From Thermodesulfobacteriota bacterium (GTDB taxonomy: Bacteria > Desulfobacterota > UBA8473), in NCBI GenBank assembly GCA_040757775.1, contig JBFLWQ010000012.1:1-64000 (forward strand): a DNA stretch of 64,000 nucleotides, in the 5' to 3' direction. Below the pieces are notes generated by a model that saw nothing but the letters and a program-made list of their open reading frames with translations, did not search any database and was not told the origin of the DNA. The number at the start of each line of letters is the position of its first letter. Position 1 is the stretch's first letter. A program made the translations under genes and the position numbers. Shown one piece after another: positions 1-7,984 of the stretch.

Positions 1-170
1 TTGTCATCAGTGGAGGTATTGCCAAGAATATAGGGGTAGTGAAAAGGATAGAAGAGAAGGTAGGGTTAAAGGCAAATATATGTTTTGAGCCTCAGATAGT
101 AGGAGCCCTTGGCGCGGCAGTTTTTGGCAGGGAAATCCTCGAAAAAAAGGCTAAAAAGCAAATGATATAG
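1..170 (+). CDS. 2-hydroxyacyl-CoA dehydratase / benzoyl-CoA reductase activase, BadF/HgdC family (3' end only)
   Basis: Only the last 55 codons are in the window; the frame is open from base 3 to the TAG ending at 170. The residues GGIAKN near the start and EPQIVGALGAAVFG near the end match the C-terminal part of the BadF/BadG/BcrA/BcrD ATPase fold (ASKHA superfamily). Family members hydrolyse ATP to push an electron into 2-hydroxyacyl-CoA dehydratases or class I benzoyl-CoA reductases; the [4Fe-4S]-binding half would lie upstream, outside the window. The partner enzyme is not visible, so the substrate cannot be named. The 125-bp gap to the next gene holds a repeated leader-like element. Confidence 0.75.
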   Translation, partial: VISGGIAKNIGVVKRIEEKVGLKANICFEPQIVGALGAAVFGREILEKKAKKQMI

Positions 171-176
171 TACTTT

Positions 177-250
177 TAACCCTATCTTATAGGGGGAGGT
201 AAGCCTATTTCAAGTAACATGTTGGGAATAAAGGGGTTTTTGCCTAAAAG
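177..250 (+). repeat. conserved ~74-nt intergenic element, copy 1 (leader or small-RNA-like)
   Basis: This stretch aligns without gaps to 10397-10470, between two binding-protein genes. It opens with a hairpin (CCCTAT-CTT-ATAGGG; the other copy has CCTTAT, still paired through a G-U) followed by GGGGGAGG, and ends in a shared TTTTTGCCTAAAA. Both copies lie upstream of a plus-strand gene in a short gap. A conserved RNA leader, a small RNA or a small interspersed repeat are all possible; I recognise no known riboswitch consensus. Confidence 0.55.
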
Positions 251-295
251 ATAAAAATATTTTGACAATACGAAATTAGTTTTAAGGAGGATATT

Positions 296-1003
296 ATGAC
301 AGTGATTAAACTAGTTGTTGGTGGGATACTCCCGTATATTACATTGGTTGTTTTTTTATGGGGTATTATTTACAAAATCCGCAAATGGAACAGGGCTGCC
401 CAGGGGAAGATGACCCTCTACCCTACTTCCTCAACCCCAGGTGGGAAATGGAGAAAAATTATTAAAGAAGTTTTTATTTTCCAGAGCCTTTTTAAAGGCA
501 ACAAGACTCTGTGGGGTGGGACTTGGATATTTCACGCTAGTCTTGCCCTGATTTTCATCGGTCATTTCAGAGTGGTAACCGACTTTCCTATTCTATGGCA
601 TGCACTTGGAATGGGAAAGGATGATGTGGACACTTTCTCTGACACGGTTGGGGGAATAGCTGGGTTAATTATTCTTGCGATGGGAATATACTTGCTTTTT
701 CGACGAATTGTGATTCAACGTGTTAAGGAAATCTCTGATTGGGAAGATTACTTCACATTAGGTTTGGTCCTCGCCATTATCACTAGCGGAGATATAATGC
801 GGTTTATAACCCATTTTGATCTTGCTCAAACCAGGGAGTACTTTGCAGCCCTTGTCACTTTTAGTATAGTATCTGTCCCTGCTGATCCTGCTTTTCTTGT
901 GCACTTCTTTTTGGGACAGTTATTGATAATCTACATACCTTTTAGCAAATTTTTACATATACCCGGCACATTCTATAGCAAATCAATAATTTATCAAGAA
1001 TAG
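296..1003 (+). CDS. membrane cytochrome b subunit, NarI/DsrM-like
   Basis: A 235-residue hydrophobic protein with about five or six membrane segments, starting at an ATG preceded by AAGGAGG. The size and layout fit the nitrate reductase gamma (NarI) superfamily used by DsrM and HdrE. Candidate haem b ligands are the histidines in FHASLALIFIGHFRVV near residue 80-90 and in VHFFLGQ and FLHIPG near the C-terminus. It lies 12 bp upstream of an HdrD/DsrK-like iron-sulfur gene, and the two should form a membrane module passing electrons between the quinone pool and a cytoplasmic disulfide or other acceptor. No DsrJOP genes are present, so it is not a full Dsr complex. The physiological partner is unknown. 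Confidence 0.8.
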   Translation: MTVIKLVVGGILPYITLVVFLWGIIYKIRKWNRAAQGKMTLYPTSSTPGGKWRKIIKEVFIFQSLFKGNKTLWGGTWIFHASLALIFIGHFRVVTDFPILWHALGMGKDDVDTFSDTVGGIAGLIILAMGIYLLFRRIVIQRVKEISDWEDYFTLGLVLAIITSGDIMRFITHFDLAQTREYFAALVTFSIVSVPADPAFLVHFFLGQLLIIYIPFSKFLHIPGTFYSKSIIYQE

Positions 1004-1015
1004 AGAGGTGTTATA

Positions 1016-2359
1016 ATGAGCGAAGAAAGAGTGATTTCCCATAGTGATATCGAAAAAGTAATCAACTCTGTAAATGCCATCAAGGATGGCCCCAGAGCCC
1101 TTCAACTATATATGGACATCTGTGCTAAGTGTGGAACGTGTGCTGAGCAGTGCCATGTGGCTAGGGCCAACCCTAATCGTCGAACAAACCCGGCTGCCCG
1201 ATCTGACCTTATCCGAAAGCTGTATAAACAAGATGGTTCAATACTCACAAAGATCAGTGGTCTCTTAAACGGCGACAACAAGAATTTAAGTGCAGATGAC
1301 GTGCAAATATGGGTGCGAGACTTCTACGAGTGTTCTGGTTGTCGCCGCTGCGCATTATACTGTCCTTTTGGTATCGACAACTCCGTGATCACGCGTAAAG
1401 GTCGTGCTGTTGTTCATGCTCTTGGCCTCTCCCCAAAGATGATGGTGCAAACCCAAGAGACATCCGATAAATTCGGAAACGATGAAGGGCAAACTTATAA
1501 GTCCTTCTTGAATGCCGTTGAATTCCTCGAATCGGAGTTAGAGGAAGAGCACGGCATTCCTATCAAAATACCTGTTGATCAGGAAGCAGACATTCTATTT
1601 GTGCCGGCTTCGGCAGACTTAATCTCATTTCCCGAAACTCAGATGGGATCTGCAACGTTTTTCCATGCAGCTGGATTAAACTGGACAATGAGCTCAAAGG
1701 CCTTCGACGGCGCAAATTTTGGGCTATTTACTGGTGACGATGCCCACATGAAGCGCAAGAATAAGGTACTCCACGACGCTTGCCTGGAGCTTAAGGTAAA
1801 GAAACTTGTAATTGGTGAGTGTGGTCATGCTTATCGAATCGCTAAGCGTATCGGGGGACCTTTCTATTGGGGCAATGATATTCCTTATGAGGTTACTAAT
1901 ATATTTATACTCGCGGCAGAAAAGCTAAACAAAGGAGCCTTTAAGCTTGACCCAAGTAGAAATGCAGAACCTGTAACCTATCATGACCCGTGCAACTTCG
2001 CACGAAGCACTGGGGTAATTGAAGAACCACGAGCTTTATTGAGGGCATGCGTAACTGATTTCCGGGAAATGACCCCAAACCGGGAAAATAACTGGTGCTG
2101 TGGAGGCGGAGGTGGCCTGGCAGTTATGGATGGCAAAGAAGGGGTAGAGAAGAATGAGGTTACTTTTATGGAGTATAGAATGAATGTAGGGGGAAAGATG
2201 AAGTTGAATCAAATTAAAGAGACGGAAGCAAAATACGTGGCAGCTCCATGCGCTAACTGCAAACGACAGATTATGCAACTTATGGACTACCACAAGATGG
2301 ATGTTAGGGTCGGAGGGGTGTTCGACCTCTTTGATAAAGCTGTAATCTTGGATAAATAA
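1016..2359 (+). CDS. iron-sulfur heterodisulfide reductase-like subunit (HdrD/DsrK family)
   Basis: A 447-residue cytoplasmic protein with two N-terminal [4Fe-4S] motifs (CAKCGTCAEQC near residue 36 and CSGCRRCALYC near 106) and C-terminal CCG-type motifs (HDPCNFAR, NWCCGGGGG, PCANCKRQ), the arrangement of HdrD, DsrK, TmcB and HmcF. The CCG cysteines of such proteins bind the catalytic noncubane [4Fe-4S] cluster. It directly follows the NarI-like gene with its own GAGAGG ribosome site, so the two are probably co-expressed as a quinone-linked redox module. The receiver and kinase genes downstream may report on it. The substrate (a heterodisulfide, DsrC-like persulfide or other thiol pair) cannot be read from the sequence. 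Confidence 0.85.
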   Translation: MSEERVISHSDIEKVINSVNAIKDGPRALQLYMDICAKCGTCAEQCHVARANPNRRTNPAARSDLIRKLYKQDGSILTKISGLLNGDNKNLSADDVQIWVRDFYECSGCRRCALYCPFGIDNSVITRKGRAVVHALGLSPKMMVQTQETSDKFGNDEGQTYKSFLNAVEFLESELEEEHGIPIKIPVDQEADILFVPASADLISFPETQMGSATFFHAAGLNWTMSSKAFDGANFGLFTGDDAHMKRKNKVLHDACLELKVKKLVIGECGHAYRIAKRIGGPFYWGNDIPYEVTNIFILAAEKLNKGAFKLDPSRNAEPVTYHDPCNFARSTGVIEEPRALLRACVTDFREMTPNRENNWCCGGGGGLAVMDGKEGVEKNEVTFMEYRMNVGGKMKLNQIKETEAKYVAAPCANCKRQIMQLMDYHKMDVRVGGVFDLFDKAVILDK

Positions 2360-2407
2360 GTAATGAACGCAGAAAAAGTAAGAGTTTAAAAAAGGAGGGG
2401 CATTAAA

Positions 2408-2848
2408 ATGGGACATTTGGAAAAGGAAAATTTAAGAAAAAGAATTGTTGTCATCGATGATGAGGAAGACTTGACAACCTACTTCTCAACAATATTGGAA
2501 GAGAATGGTTTTTCCGTTAAAACAGCCAACAATGCTGTGGACGGGGAAAAATTGATAAGAGAGGACCCTCCTGATTTGATTTGCCTGGATTTATTAATGC
2601 CCGGTAAAACAGGTGTAAATCTGTTCCTATGGTTACGTCGACCAGAAGAGCCGTTAAGGGATGTTCCCCTGATTATAATTACGGGTATTAAGGAACAAAT
2701 CAACGTCGATTGGAAAGATATCATCTCTAAATCCAAAGTTCGAGTACCTGATGGTTTTATTGAGAAACCTGTAACGCCGCAACGCCTTATGCGTGTCGTC
2801 AACAATGTTCTCAGCCGTGGATCTGAAAAGGAGGTTGTATTTGGATAA
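2408..2848 (+). CDS. single-domain response regulator (receiver)
   Basis: A 146-residue CheY-like receiver. The acidic pair is in VIDDEED, the phospho-acceptor is Asp61 in CLDLLMP, and the conserved lysine is in IEKPVTP. There is no output domain. AGGAGG lies 6 bp before the ATG. It sits between the HdrD-like gene and a membrane histidine kinase 63 bp downstream, which is the obvious phosphodonor. Its target may be a protein-protein interaction or a phosphorelay. Confidence 0.9.
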   Translation: MGHLEKENLRKRIVVIDDEEDLTTYFSTILEENGFSVKTANNAVDGEKLIREDPPDLICLDLLMPGKTGVNLFLWLRRPEEPLRDVPLIIITGIKEQINVDWKDIISKSKVRVPDGFIEKPVTPQRLMRVVNNVLSRGSEKEVVFG

Positions 2849-2911
2849 GAAATGAACATGGTGTTAAATTTATTGGGTTGATTCCCTCAATTTATTCTTT
2901 GCAGGTTTAAT

Positions 2912-4969
2912 ATGCAAGTCTTGCCACCTTTATCGCGCCTTCAGTTTCACGGAAATCGCCCTACTCTCATATACAGCAAACTGTCATTTCACAACAAAAT
3001 ACTGCTTATTGTCTTCCTCCTGCTGATTCTTTTTGGCCTAGTGGGGGCGATCGCTCTTCAATGGGCACTTAAGGTTCATCTTATAAAGGAATACGAGAAC
3101 CACTTCCAAACTATCACCGATTCATTGTCTCATCACCTGGTGTCTCTGGTTTTGATTGGAGACAGAACTGGAGTGACACATTTGCTTTCAGAAGAGAATA
3201 AACTCTATGGAAGCAGTCTCTATATGATTGTTAATAACAAAAACGGAGAAACGCTGGGGCAATCGTTAGACCGAGAATTACCGTTACAACATACCCAAAA
3301 TAATCTTGGGAACGAAGCCACCGAAAATAAAAACAGCCAAAACATTAAAGCCCACGATAAAACCATCATGGAGATAGTTTCGCCTATTATTCATGAGGGG
3401 AAAAACATCGGTGCAATAAAGATCGGTTTTTCTACATCATCGATGAACGCTTTCCTCAGGCAGTTTATGACCATCTATCTATCGATCTTCGGTGCCATGA
3501 TTTTTATTTTCTTCCTCATCGTAAGACCTTTTCTGCGATATACTACACGCCCAATAGTTACTTTGACCCGTGTTGCAGACGAAATATCAGTGGGTAACCT
3601 GGATATGGATATTTTCTTTGGGAAGCATGTCAATTGTTGGGAGATTAAAAAGTGCGGGCATAGGGACTGTGCAGCTTACACAAATATAGCGGTTCAATGT
3701 TGGTTTGTCGATGGTACGCCTTGTGAGGGTTATGAACCCAAATTCCCCGAAAAGCTCAAAGGATGTCAAAAATGTGAAGTCTACAAAACCCACAAAGGAG
3801 ATGAGATTGTTCAACTGGCGGATTCATTTCAGCACATGATATACATGCTCAAGACTTCCAGTACCGAACTTGAGAAGTCTTACAAATTTCAGAGCAACAT
3901 GATTCAGAATTCTTTAATGGGAATCATTGCAGCAAATGAGGTTGGGACTGTAAAGATTTTCAATCTCGTTGCAGAAAACCTCACCAAATATTCCGAATCA
4001 GAGGTCATCGACAAACTGTCTTTAAATGACTTATTTTCCGAAGAGATTGCTGTAAAGATTAACCGTCCACTTATATATGATTATGGTGTAGTGTTGCGCG
4101 GTTTTAAACCCATGGAATCTGAAATTATGGACAAGAACAAAGAGCCAATACCAGTTAGACTCTCGGGTATAAACCTGTACGAGGAAGAAGAGCATTTAGG
4201 GAAGGTTTTCTTTTTTCAGGATCTTCGAGAGATAAAGAAACTTCGTCAAGAACTGATCCAGTCTGAAAGACTTAGCGCTACTGGTCAGGCTGTAGCCAGT
4301 ATCAGCCACTCGATCAAGAACATCCTGGATGGCCTTTTGGGAGGTGTGTACATTTACAAGAAGGGGAATATGATAAATGATAGAAAGGATACTCAAAAGG
4401 GTTGGAAGATGATCGAAAAGAACATCGACCTCATTTCTGAGCTTGTGATTAACCTATTGAACTATGCAAAAGACCGTGAGTCTATTTTTGAGAAGTATGA
4501 CCCCAAAAATATAGTTGAGGATGTAATTGAAACAATGGAGAATAAAGCCCATAATAAGAATATCGAAATTATCTCGGAATACGAGGGGGATTTCGGTGAT
4601 ATTTACGTAGATTCACACGCCCTGTATCAATGCCTAATGAACTTGGTGTCTAATGCAATCGATGCTACCCCTCCTGGATATCCGGGCCAAATTGCCATTA
4701 GACTAAAATCGGAAAATCAGGGGGGGATTATCTTCGAAGTATTAGACAACGGCATTGGAATGAAAAAAGAAATCCGGGAAAAGATTTTTCACGGAATGGT
4801 TAGCACCAAGGGTTCAACAGGTACAGGTCTTGGACTATTAGTTGTAAAGAAAATCGTATCAGAACATGGAGGAATTATAAAAGTAGAATCTGAAGAAAAT
4901 AAAGGCTCGTGCTTTAGAATCTGGCTGCCTAGCAATAACTCAAATGCCCAAGTCTTCGGTTCCAAATAG
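2912..4969 (+). CDS. membrane sensor histidine kinase with cysteine-rich 'two-CW' insert
   Basis: 685 residues. Transmembrane helix at ~28-50, extracytoplasmic sensor ~55-180, second helix ~184-205, then a HAMP interrupted at residues 242-288 by a cysteine-rich segment (Cys242, 248, 253, 263, 271, 285, 288) of the type called two-CW in anaerobe signalling proteins. A PAS domain (~325-440), the dimerisation helix with His466 (SHSIKN) and an HATPase with NLVSNAIDA and GTGLGLLVVKK follow. The seven cysteines invite a metal or Fe-S redox role, which is inference. The start has only a weak ribosome site (CAGGT). The partner is probably the receiver at 2408-2848. Confidence 0.85.
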   Translation: MQVLPPLSRLQFHGNRPTLIYSKLSFHNKILLIVFLLLILFGLVGAIALQWALKVHLIKEYENHFQTITDSLSHHLVSLVLIGDRTGVTHLLSEENKLYGSSLYMIVNNKNGETLGQSLDRELPLQHTQNNLGNEATENKNSQNIKAHDKTIMEIVSPIIHEGKNIGAIKIGFSTSSMNAFLRQFMTIYLSIFGAMIFIFFLIVRPFLRYTTRPIVTLTRVADEISVGNLDMDIFFGKHVNCWEIKKCGHRDCAAYTNIAVQCWFVDGTPCEGYEPKFPEKLKGCQKCEVYKTHKGDEIVQLADSFQHMIYMLKTSSTELEKSYKFQSNMIQNSLMGIIAANEVGTVKIFNLVAENLTKYSESEVIDKLSLNDLFSEEIAVKINRPLIYDYGVVLRGFKPMESEIMDKNKEPIPVRLSGINLYEEEEHLGKVFFFQDLREIKKLRQELIQSERLSATGQAVASISHSIKNILDGLLGGVYIYKKGNMINDRKDTQKGWKMIEKNIDLISELVINLLNYAKDRESIFEKYDPKNIVEDVIETMENKAHNKNIEIISEYEGDFGDIYVDSHALYQCLMNLVSNAIDATPPGYPGQIAIRLKSENQGGIIFEVLDNGIGMKKEIREKIFHGMVSTKGSTGTGLGLLVVKKIVSEHGGIIKVESEENKGSCFRIWLPSNNSNAQVFGSK

Positions 4970-4982
4970 GTAATCATCTTAT

Positions 4983-5417
4983 TTACTTATTCGCATTAGA
5001 CATTTGCAAGAAGATCCCCTTTTTAAGAATGTCTTCTAAAGTCGTAGTTCTTAAATAGTCCTTGATTAGCTCACTAAGCTCAACCCATGTTGGACGCGAT
5101 ATGCATTCGTCAGATCGGTAACACAATTTTGCATCTTTAACACAGTCAATAAGCGACATATCTCCTTCGACAGCATAAAGGATGTCAGCTAGGGTTATTT
5201 CTGAAGGGGAGCGGGCAAGCAGATATCCCCCGTTTTTTCCTCTAACGACTCTTATGAGCCCGGCCAGTTTTAGAACACCCATTAATTGAGTCAGGTATTT
5301 CTTTGAAATGCCCTGATTTTTCTCTATTGTTGCTAGTGGGAGCGCTTCTTTCCCATGATGAAGTGCAAGTTCAATCATCGCTCTAGTGACATATCTTCCT
5401 CTACAAGACAATCGCAT
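4983..5417 (-). CDS. Rrf2-family transcriptional regulator
   Basis: A 144-residue protein with the winged-helix of the Rrf2/IscR family (ISKKYLTQLMGVLKLAGLI, then VRGKNGGYLLAR). Three cysteines in the usual effector loop, spaced C-x6-C-x5-C near residues 93-106, resemble the cluster ligands of IscR and RsrR, so it may bind an Fe-S cluster. It lies 9 bp downstream of the 5427-6101 gene on the same strand and is probably co-transcribed; direct repeats upstream of that gene could be its operator. Its end is 13 bp from the convergent kinase gene. Confidence 0.85.
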   Translation of the reverse strand: MRLSCRGRYVTRAMIELALHHGKEALPLATIEKNQGISKKYLTQLMGVLKLAGLIRVVRGKNGGYLLARSPSEITLADILYAVEGDMSLIDCVKDAKLCYRSDECISRPTWVELSELIKDYLRTTTLEDILKKGIFLQMSNANK

Positions 5418-5426
5418 TTATTTAGA

Positions 5427-6101
5427 TTACAACTCCTCCTTTGGCAAAAATGCTCGTTCTATAACGAAACGAAATGACTGTGTCATGTGTACCATACTTC
5501 CCAAATGTGTCTTTGCTGCCACCTTTCTTGCTTGTTCAATGGGAGAATAACAAACAAGCAGTATATCGCTACATGATGCATCAATGTCGGTCTCGTCAGC
5601 AAGGGTAATTGGTGCCCAGATTTTTCCAGCTCTGTCACAAAGCACAGGGCATCCTTTCAGACTGAAATTGCTGTCTGTCTGATTCAACATTTCTCCTTCC
5701 TTTCCTATACGAAAGACCAAAGGGAAAGAAACATGGGAAATATCCATGACGCTCCATGGGCACATGGATTTCAAAGAAAGAAGGTCTCTGAAGATCACAC
5801 CTGGCTTTTCAGCCTGAATACCCTGACCACTAAAAACTCTTTTAGCTAAGAGTTCGAATGACGATACACACCTCTCCTTGGAAAGTCCCCCCTTCATTAA
5901 AAGTGAACGAGTAGAGAGAACAACAGGTTCCTCCATATACGGTTTATCAAAGAATTTTCTTTGAAATATAGAAACTGCCCCATCGATGGCAATACGCAAG
6001 ACAGTCTCGTGTTCTCCATTCATTAACCGCAGCCATGCGAAATGGAGGCGCCATCCTGTCAGTTTGTTGAAGCATTCTATTTCTGTAGAAGATGGTAACA
6101 T
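5427..6101 (-). CDS. unrecognised protein, weakly like B3/B4 tRNA-binding domain (COG3382)
   Basis: A 224-residue soluble protein. I do not recognise it with confidence. The C-terminal half (FPLVFRIGKEGE, then GCPVLCDRAGKIWAP and CSDILLVCYSP) is reminiscent of the B3/B4 domain of phenylalanyl-tRNA synthetase beta and stand-alone COG3382 proteins. It has no membrane segment or signal peptide and several scattered cysteines. It forms a two-gene unit with the downstream Rrf2 regulator (9-bp gap). The ribosome site before the ATG is poor, so the start could be further inside. Confidence 0.5.
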   Translation of the reverse strand: MLPSSTEIECFNKLTGWRLHFAWLRLMNGEHETVLRIAIDGAVSIFQRKFFDKPYMEEPVVLSTRSLLMKGGLSKERCVSSFELLAKRVFSGQGIQAEKPGVIFRDLLSLKSMCPWSVMDISHVSFPLVFRIGKEGEMLNQTDSNFSLKGCPVLCDRAGKIWAPITLADETDIDASCSDILLVCYSPIEQARKVAAKTHLGSMVHMTQSFRFVIERAFLPKEEL

Positions 6102-6104
6102 CTT

Positions 6105-6168
6105 ATTAGAAATGTCCAGTTAAATGATTATATATAGTATATGGGTAAATATTAAAAATGTCCAGTTA
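6105..6168 (-). promoter_or_regulatory. direct repeats upstream of the Rrf2 operon
   Basis: Two copies of AAATGTCCAGTTAA lie about 43 bp apart (around 6110-6123 and 6154-6167) with flanking A/T also shared (ATTAGAAATG and ATTAAAAATG). The segment between them is very A/T-rich (TATATATAGTATATG). In minus-strand sense each reads TTAACTGGACATTT. Placement just before the start of the 5427-6101/Rrf2 unit suggests operator sites, perhaps for the Rrf2 protein itself. This is inference from position and repetition. Confidence 0.4.
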
Positions 6169-6240
6169 ATTTCCAAAAATCGCCGCAGATATTAGTAATT
6201 CATCACCTAGATATGTCCATATCTCTCCCTAATCTTAATA

Positions 6241-6882
6241 CTAACCCCTTTGAAAATACCCGGCATTAAATCTTCCCGTCTTTAACTCTCTTATGAGGTC
6301 TTCCTGGCTAGCTATCTTATTTTCAAATATGGTAACACATCTGCCAATATCCTTTGTAGAGTGGGCATCACTCCCCCCAACCGGTCTTAGATTCAGTCTA
6401 TCGCATACCTGGCATGAAAAATCATTCTCCTTGGGCGTCTGCCTCCCACTGAATATTTCAATGCCGTCAACAAACTTAAAGAGATGGTTTTTACTGGCAT
6501 CGTCCACATTCATCTGCAGTTTGGAAAAACCAAACAATAAAAAACCCCTAAAGGGATGGGCTGCTATCATAAACCCATTAACGTTATTCACCATTTGACG
6601 CAAATCTTCAATAGGAGTTATCCCTTGAAAGTTTTTCTGAAGCCCAAAAACCAGTACATGTCCTTCTGTAGTATCTATCTCAACTCCTTGAAAGATCGAG
6701 ATTCCAGATTTTTTCTCAATCTTCAAAATCTCCTGGGGATCCCAGACCTTATTGTGTTCCGTAAAGCATACCCCGTCCAACCCGATCCTTTTAGCCTCTG
6801 AGGCAGCTTCTTCCGGTTCCATCTCACTGCAAGGAGAGAGCCTTTTTGTATGAATATGAAGGTCGACTACCATTTTAATCAC
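6241..6882 (-). CDS. PHP-domain metal-dependent phosphoesterase
   Basis: A 213-residue PHP-domain protein. The metal-binding motifs run in order: DLHIHT with SPCS (residues 7-18), FTEHN (~41), GVEIDTTEGHVLVFG (~66-80), AAHPFRG (~108) and GGSDAHS (~175). PHP proteins hydrolyse phosphoesters such as nucleoside 3',5'-bisphosphates or histidinol phosphate; the substrate here is not evident. An alternative start is the ATG at codon 4. Its first 4 bases overlap the end of the DUF2889 gene at 6879, so it is translationally coupled to the DUF2889 pair. Confidence 0.85.
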   Translation of the reverse strand: MIKMVVDLHIHTKRLSPCSEMEPEEAASEAKRIGLDGVCFTEHNKVWDPQEILKIEKKSGISIFQGVEIDTTEGHVLVFGLQKNFQGITPIEDLRQMVNNVNGFMIAAHPFRGFLLFGFSKLQMNVDDASKNHLFKFVDGIEIFSGRQTPKENDFSCQVCDRLNLRPVGGSDAHSTKDIGRCVTIFENKIASQEDLIRELKTGRFNAGYFQRG

Positions 6883-7370
6883 CAGGAAACATTAAGTTTT
6901 TTAATCAGGCTACTATCCTTGGAATACGTTATGCATCGGTCTCTGATTTTAGGCTCATTGTTTACCAACCCTTTAATAAAATCATCTTTACTGATCCCTT
7001 TAGATTTAGCATCTTTCCATTGGGTCTGTATAAGGGCAGGAAAAACAGCATTGCAGCACTCGATAAAGAGGTCTGCCAGATGCCGGCATCCTCCCCTGCC
7101 AACAAGCTTCTTTATCTTTGTCTCAAAATCAGAACCGCCTATCTGAATGCCCACCGCATCACTAAGGATGCTCGGGGCTTTAGTACACTCCGGAGTGGTG
7201 TATCTCTTCATATTGCCCCTGGCACTGAATATGGTAAGTTCGGGAGTCTTTACCTCTATGTCCAGCTCTATGGTGTAGACATTATCATCCAGAAACCCAT
7301 GTACCAGAAATATACCACCTTCCCTCTTCTCCACACCTATGGACTTGGTTCTTGTAAATTCAAACATCAT
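6879..7370 (-). CDS. DUF2889 family protein, copy 2
   Basis: A 163-residue soluble protein homologous to its upstream neighbour: both have an N-terminal beta-rich part ending in an I-E-(V/L)-D-I-E-V-K-T/I-P pattern, a G-(I/M)-x-(I/V)-G-x-G motif and a GGCRHLADLFIECCNA or NGCNVFADMILEGCNA helix. This is the DUF2889 pattern, a family of unknown function that I associate with anaerobic aromatic-degrading Proteobacteria. It starts in a TAATG overlap with the upstream gene's stop and ends overlapping the PHP gene, so the three form one operon. Function unknown. Confidence 0.75.
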   Translation of the reverse strand: MMFEFTRTKSIGVEKREGGIFLVHGFLDDNVYTIELDIEVKTPELTIFSARGNMKRYTTPECTKAPSILSDAVGIQIGGSDFETKIKKLVGRGGCRHLADLFIECCNAVFPALIQTQWKDAKSKGISKDDFIKGLVNNEPKIRDRCITYSKDSSLIKKLNVSW

Positions 7371-7882
7371 TACACCCCCAGTCTTCTTCTCAGTTCGTTA
7401 CCCTCGGTGAAGGCTATACAGCTCGCAACCCTTGGATTGTGTTCCAGCATGTCCCTGAGTACCTGCTCATAACCTTCATCGGTCTCCGATGCAAGCTGCT
7501 TGTCAAGTTCCTCAACGGTAAATCCCATTATCATCGCATTGCAGCCTTCGAGTATCATATCAGCAAAGACATTACACCCATTAGGCCCCCCTATTGTTTC
7601 TTTTACCAATCTGGTGACTCCTGCCCCTACACGCATACCAATTGCACGTTTCAAAATCTCTACGTTGTTTTTACACTCCTCGGCAAAGGATCGAATTATT
7701 CTGCCCTGTATCGATACGATCTTTAAATCAGGTATTTTAACTTCTATTTCCATCTCGGCAGACATGAACGTATCATCTGCTCTGACCCTTGCTATGGTGT
7801 TCCCATTATCCATGTTCTCCGCAGCTGCATGAATATTCTTTGTGTAGCTGAGTACCCTGTTGTCTACATAACCTTGAACCAT
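7370..7882 (-). CDS. DUF2889 family protein, copy 1
   Basis: 170 residues, first gene of the three-gene unit. The region around residues 110-130 (GGPNGCNVFADMILEGCNAM) shares the conserved Cys/Asp pattern with the downstream copy. GGGAGG precedes the ATG. It overlaps the next gene by one base (TAATG). The pair probably arose by tandem duplication but has diverged well beyond recent-copy identity. No enzymatic motif is recognisable. Confidence 0.75.
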   Translation of the reverse strand: MVQGYVDNRVLSYTKNIHAAAENMDNGNTIARVRADDTFMSAEMEIEVKIPDLKIVSIQGRIIRSFAEECKNNVEILKRAIGMRVGAGVTRLVKETIGGPNGCNVFADMILEGCNAMIMGFTVEELDKQLASETDEGYEQVLRDMLEHNPRVASCIAFTEGNELRRRLGV

Positions 7883-7984
7883 TGTTTTACCTCCCGTAAG
7901 AATCCCTTTTCTTTTTCTGACCTCCCTGGATATATCTCAGATATACACATTCATTCAGGAACTGATAAACAGGGATCTTTTTGT

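Noticed and set aside
262-295. sigma-70 promoter before the NarI-like gene (TTGACA at 262-267) and a similar TTGACA at about 11875
   Set aside because: In both cases there is no room or no match for a -10 box at 16-18 bp before the ribosome site.
296-2359. Complete DsrMKJOP sulfite-reduction complex
   Set aside because: Only NarI/DsrM- and HdrD/DsrK-like genes are present; no DsrJ, DsrO, DsrP or dissimilatory sulfite reductase genes follow.
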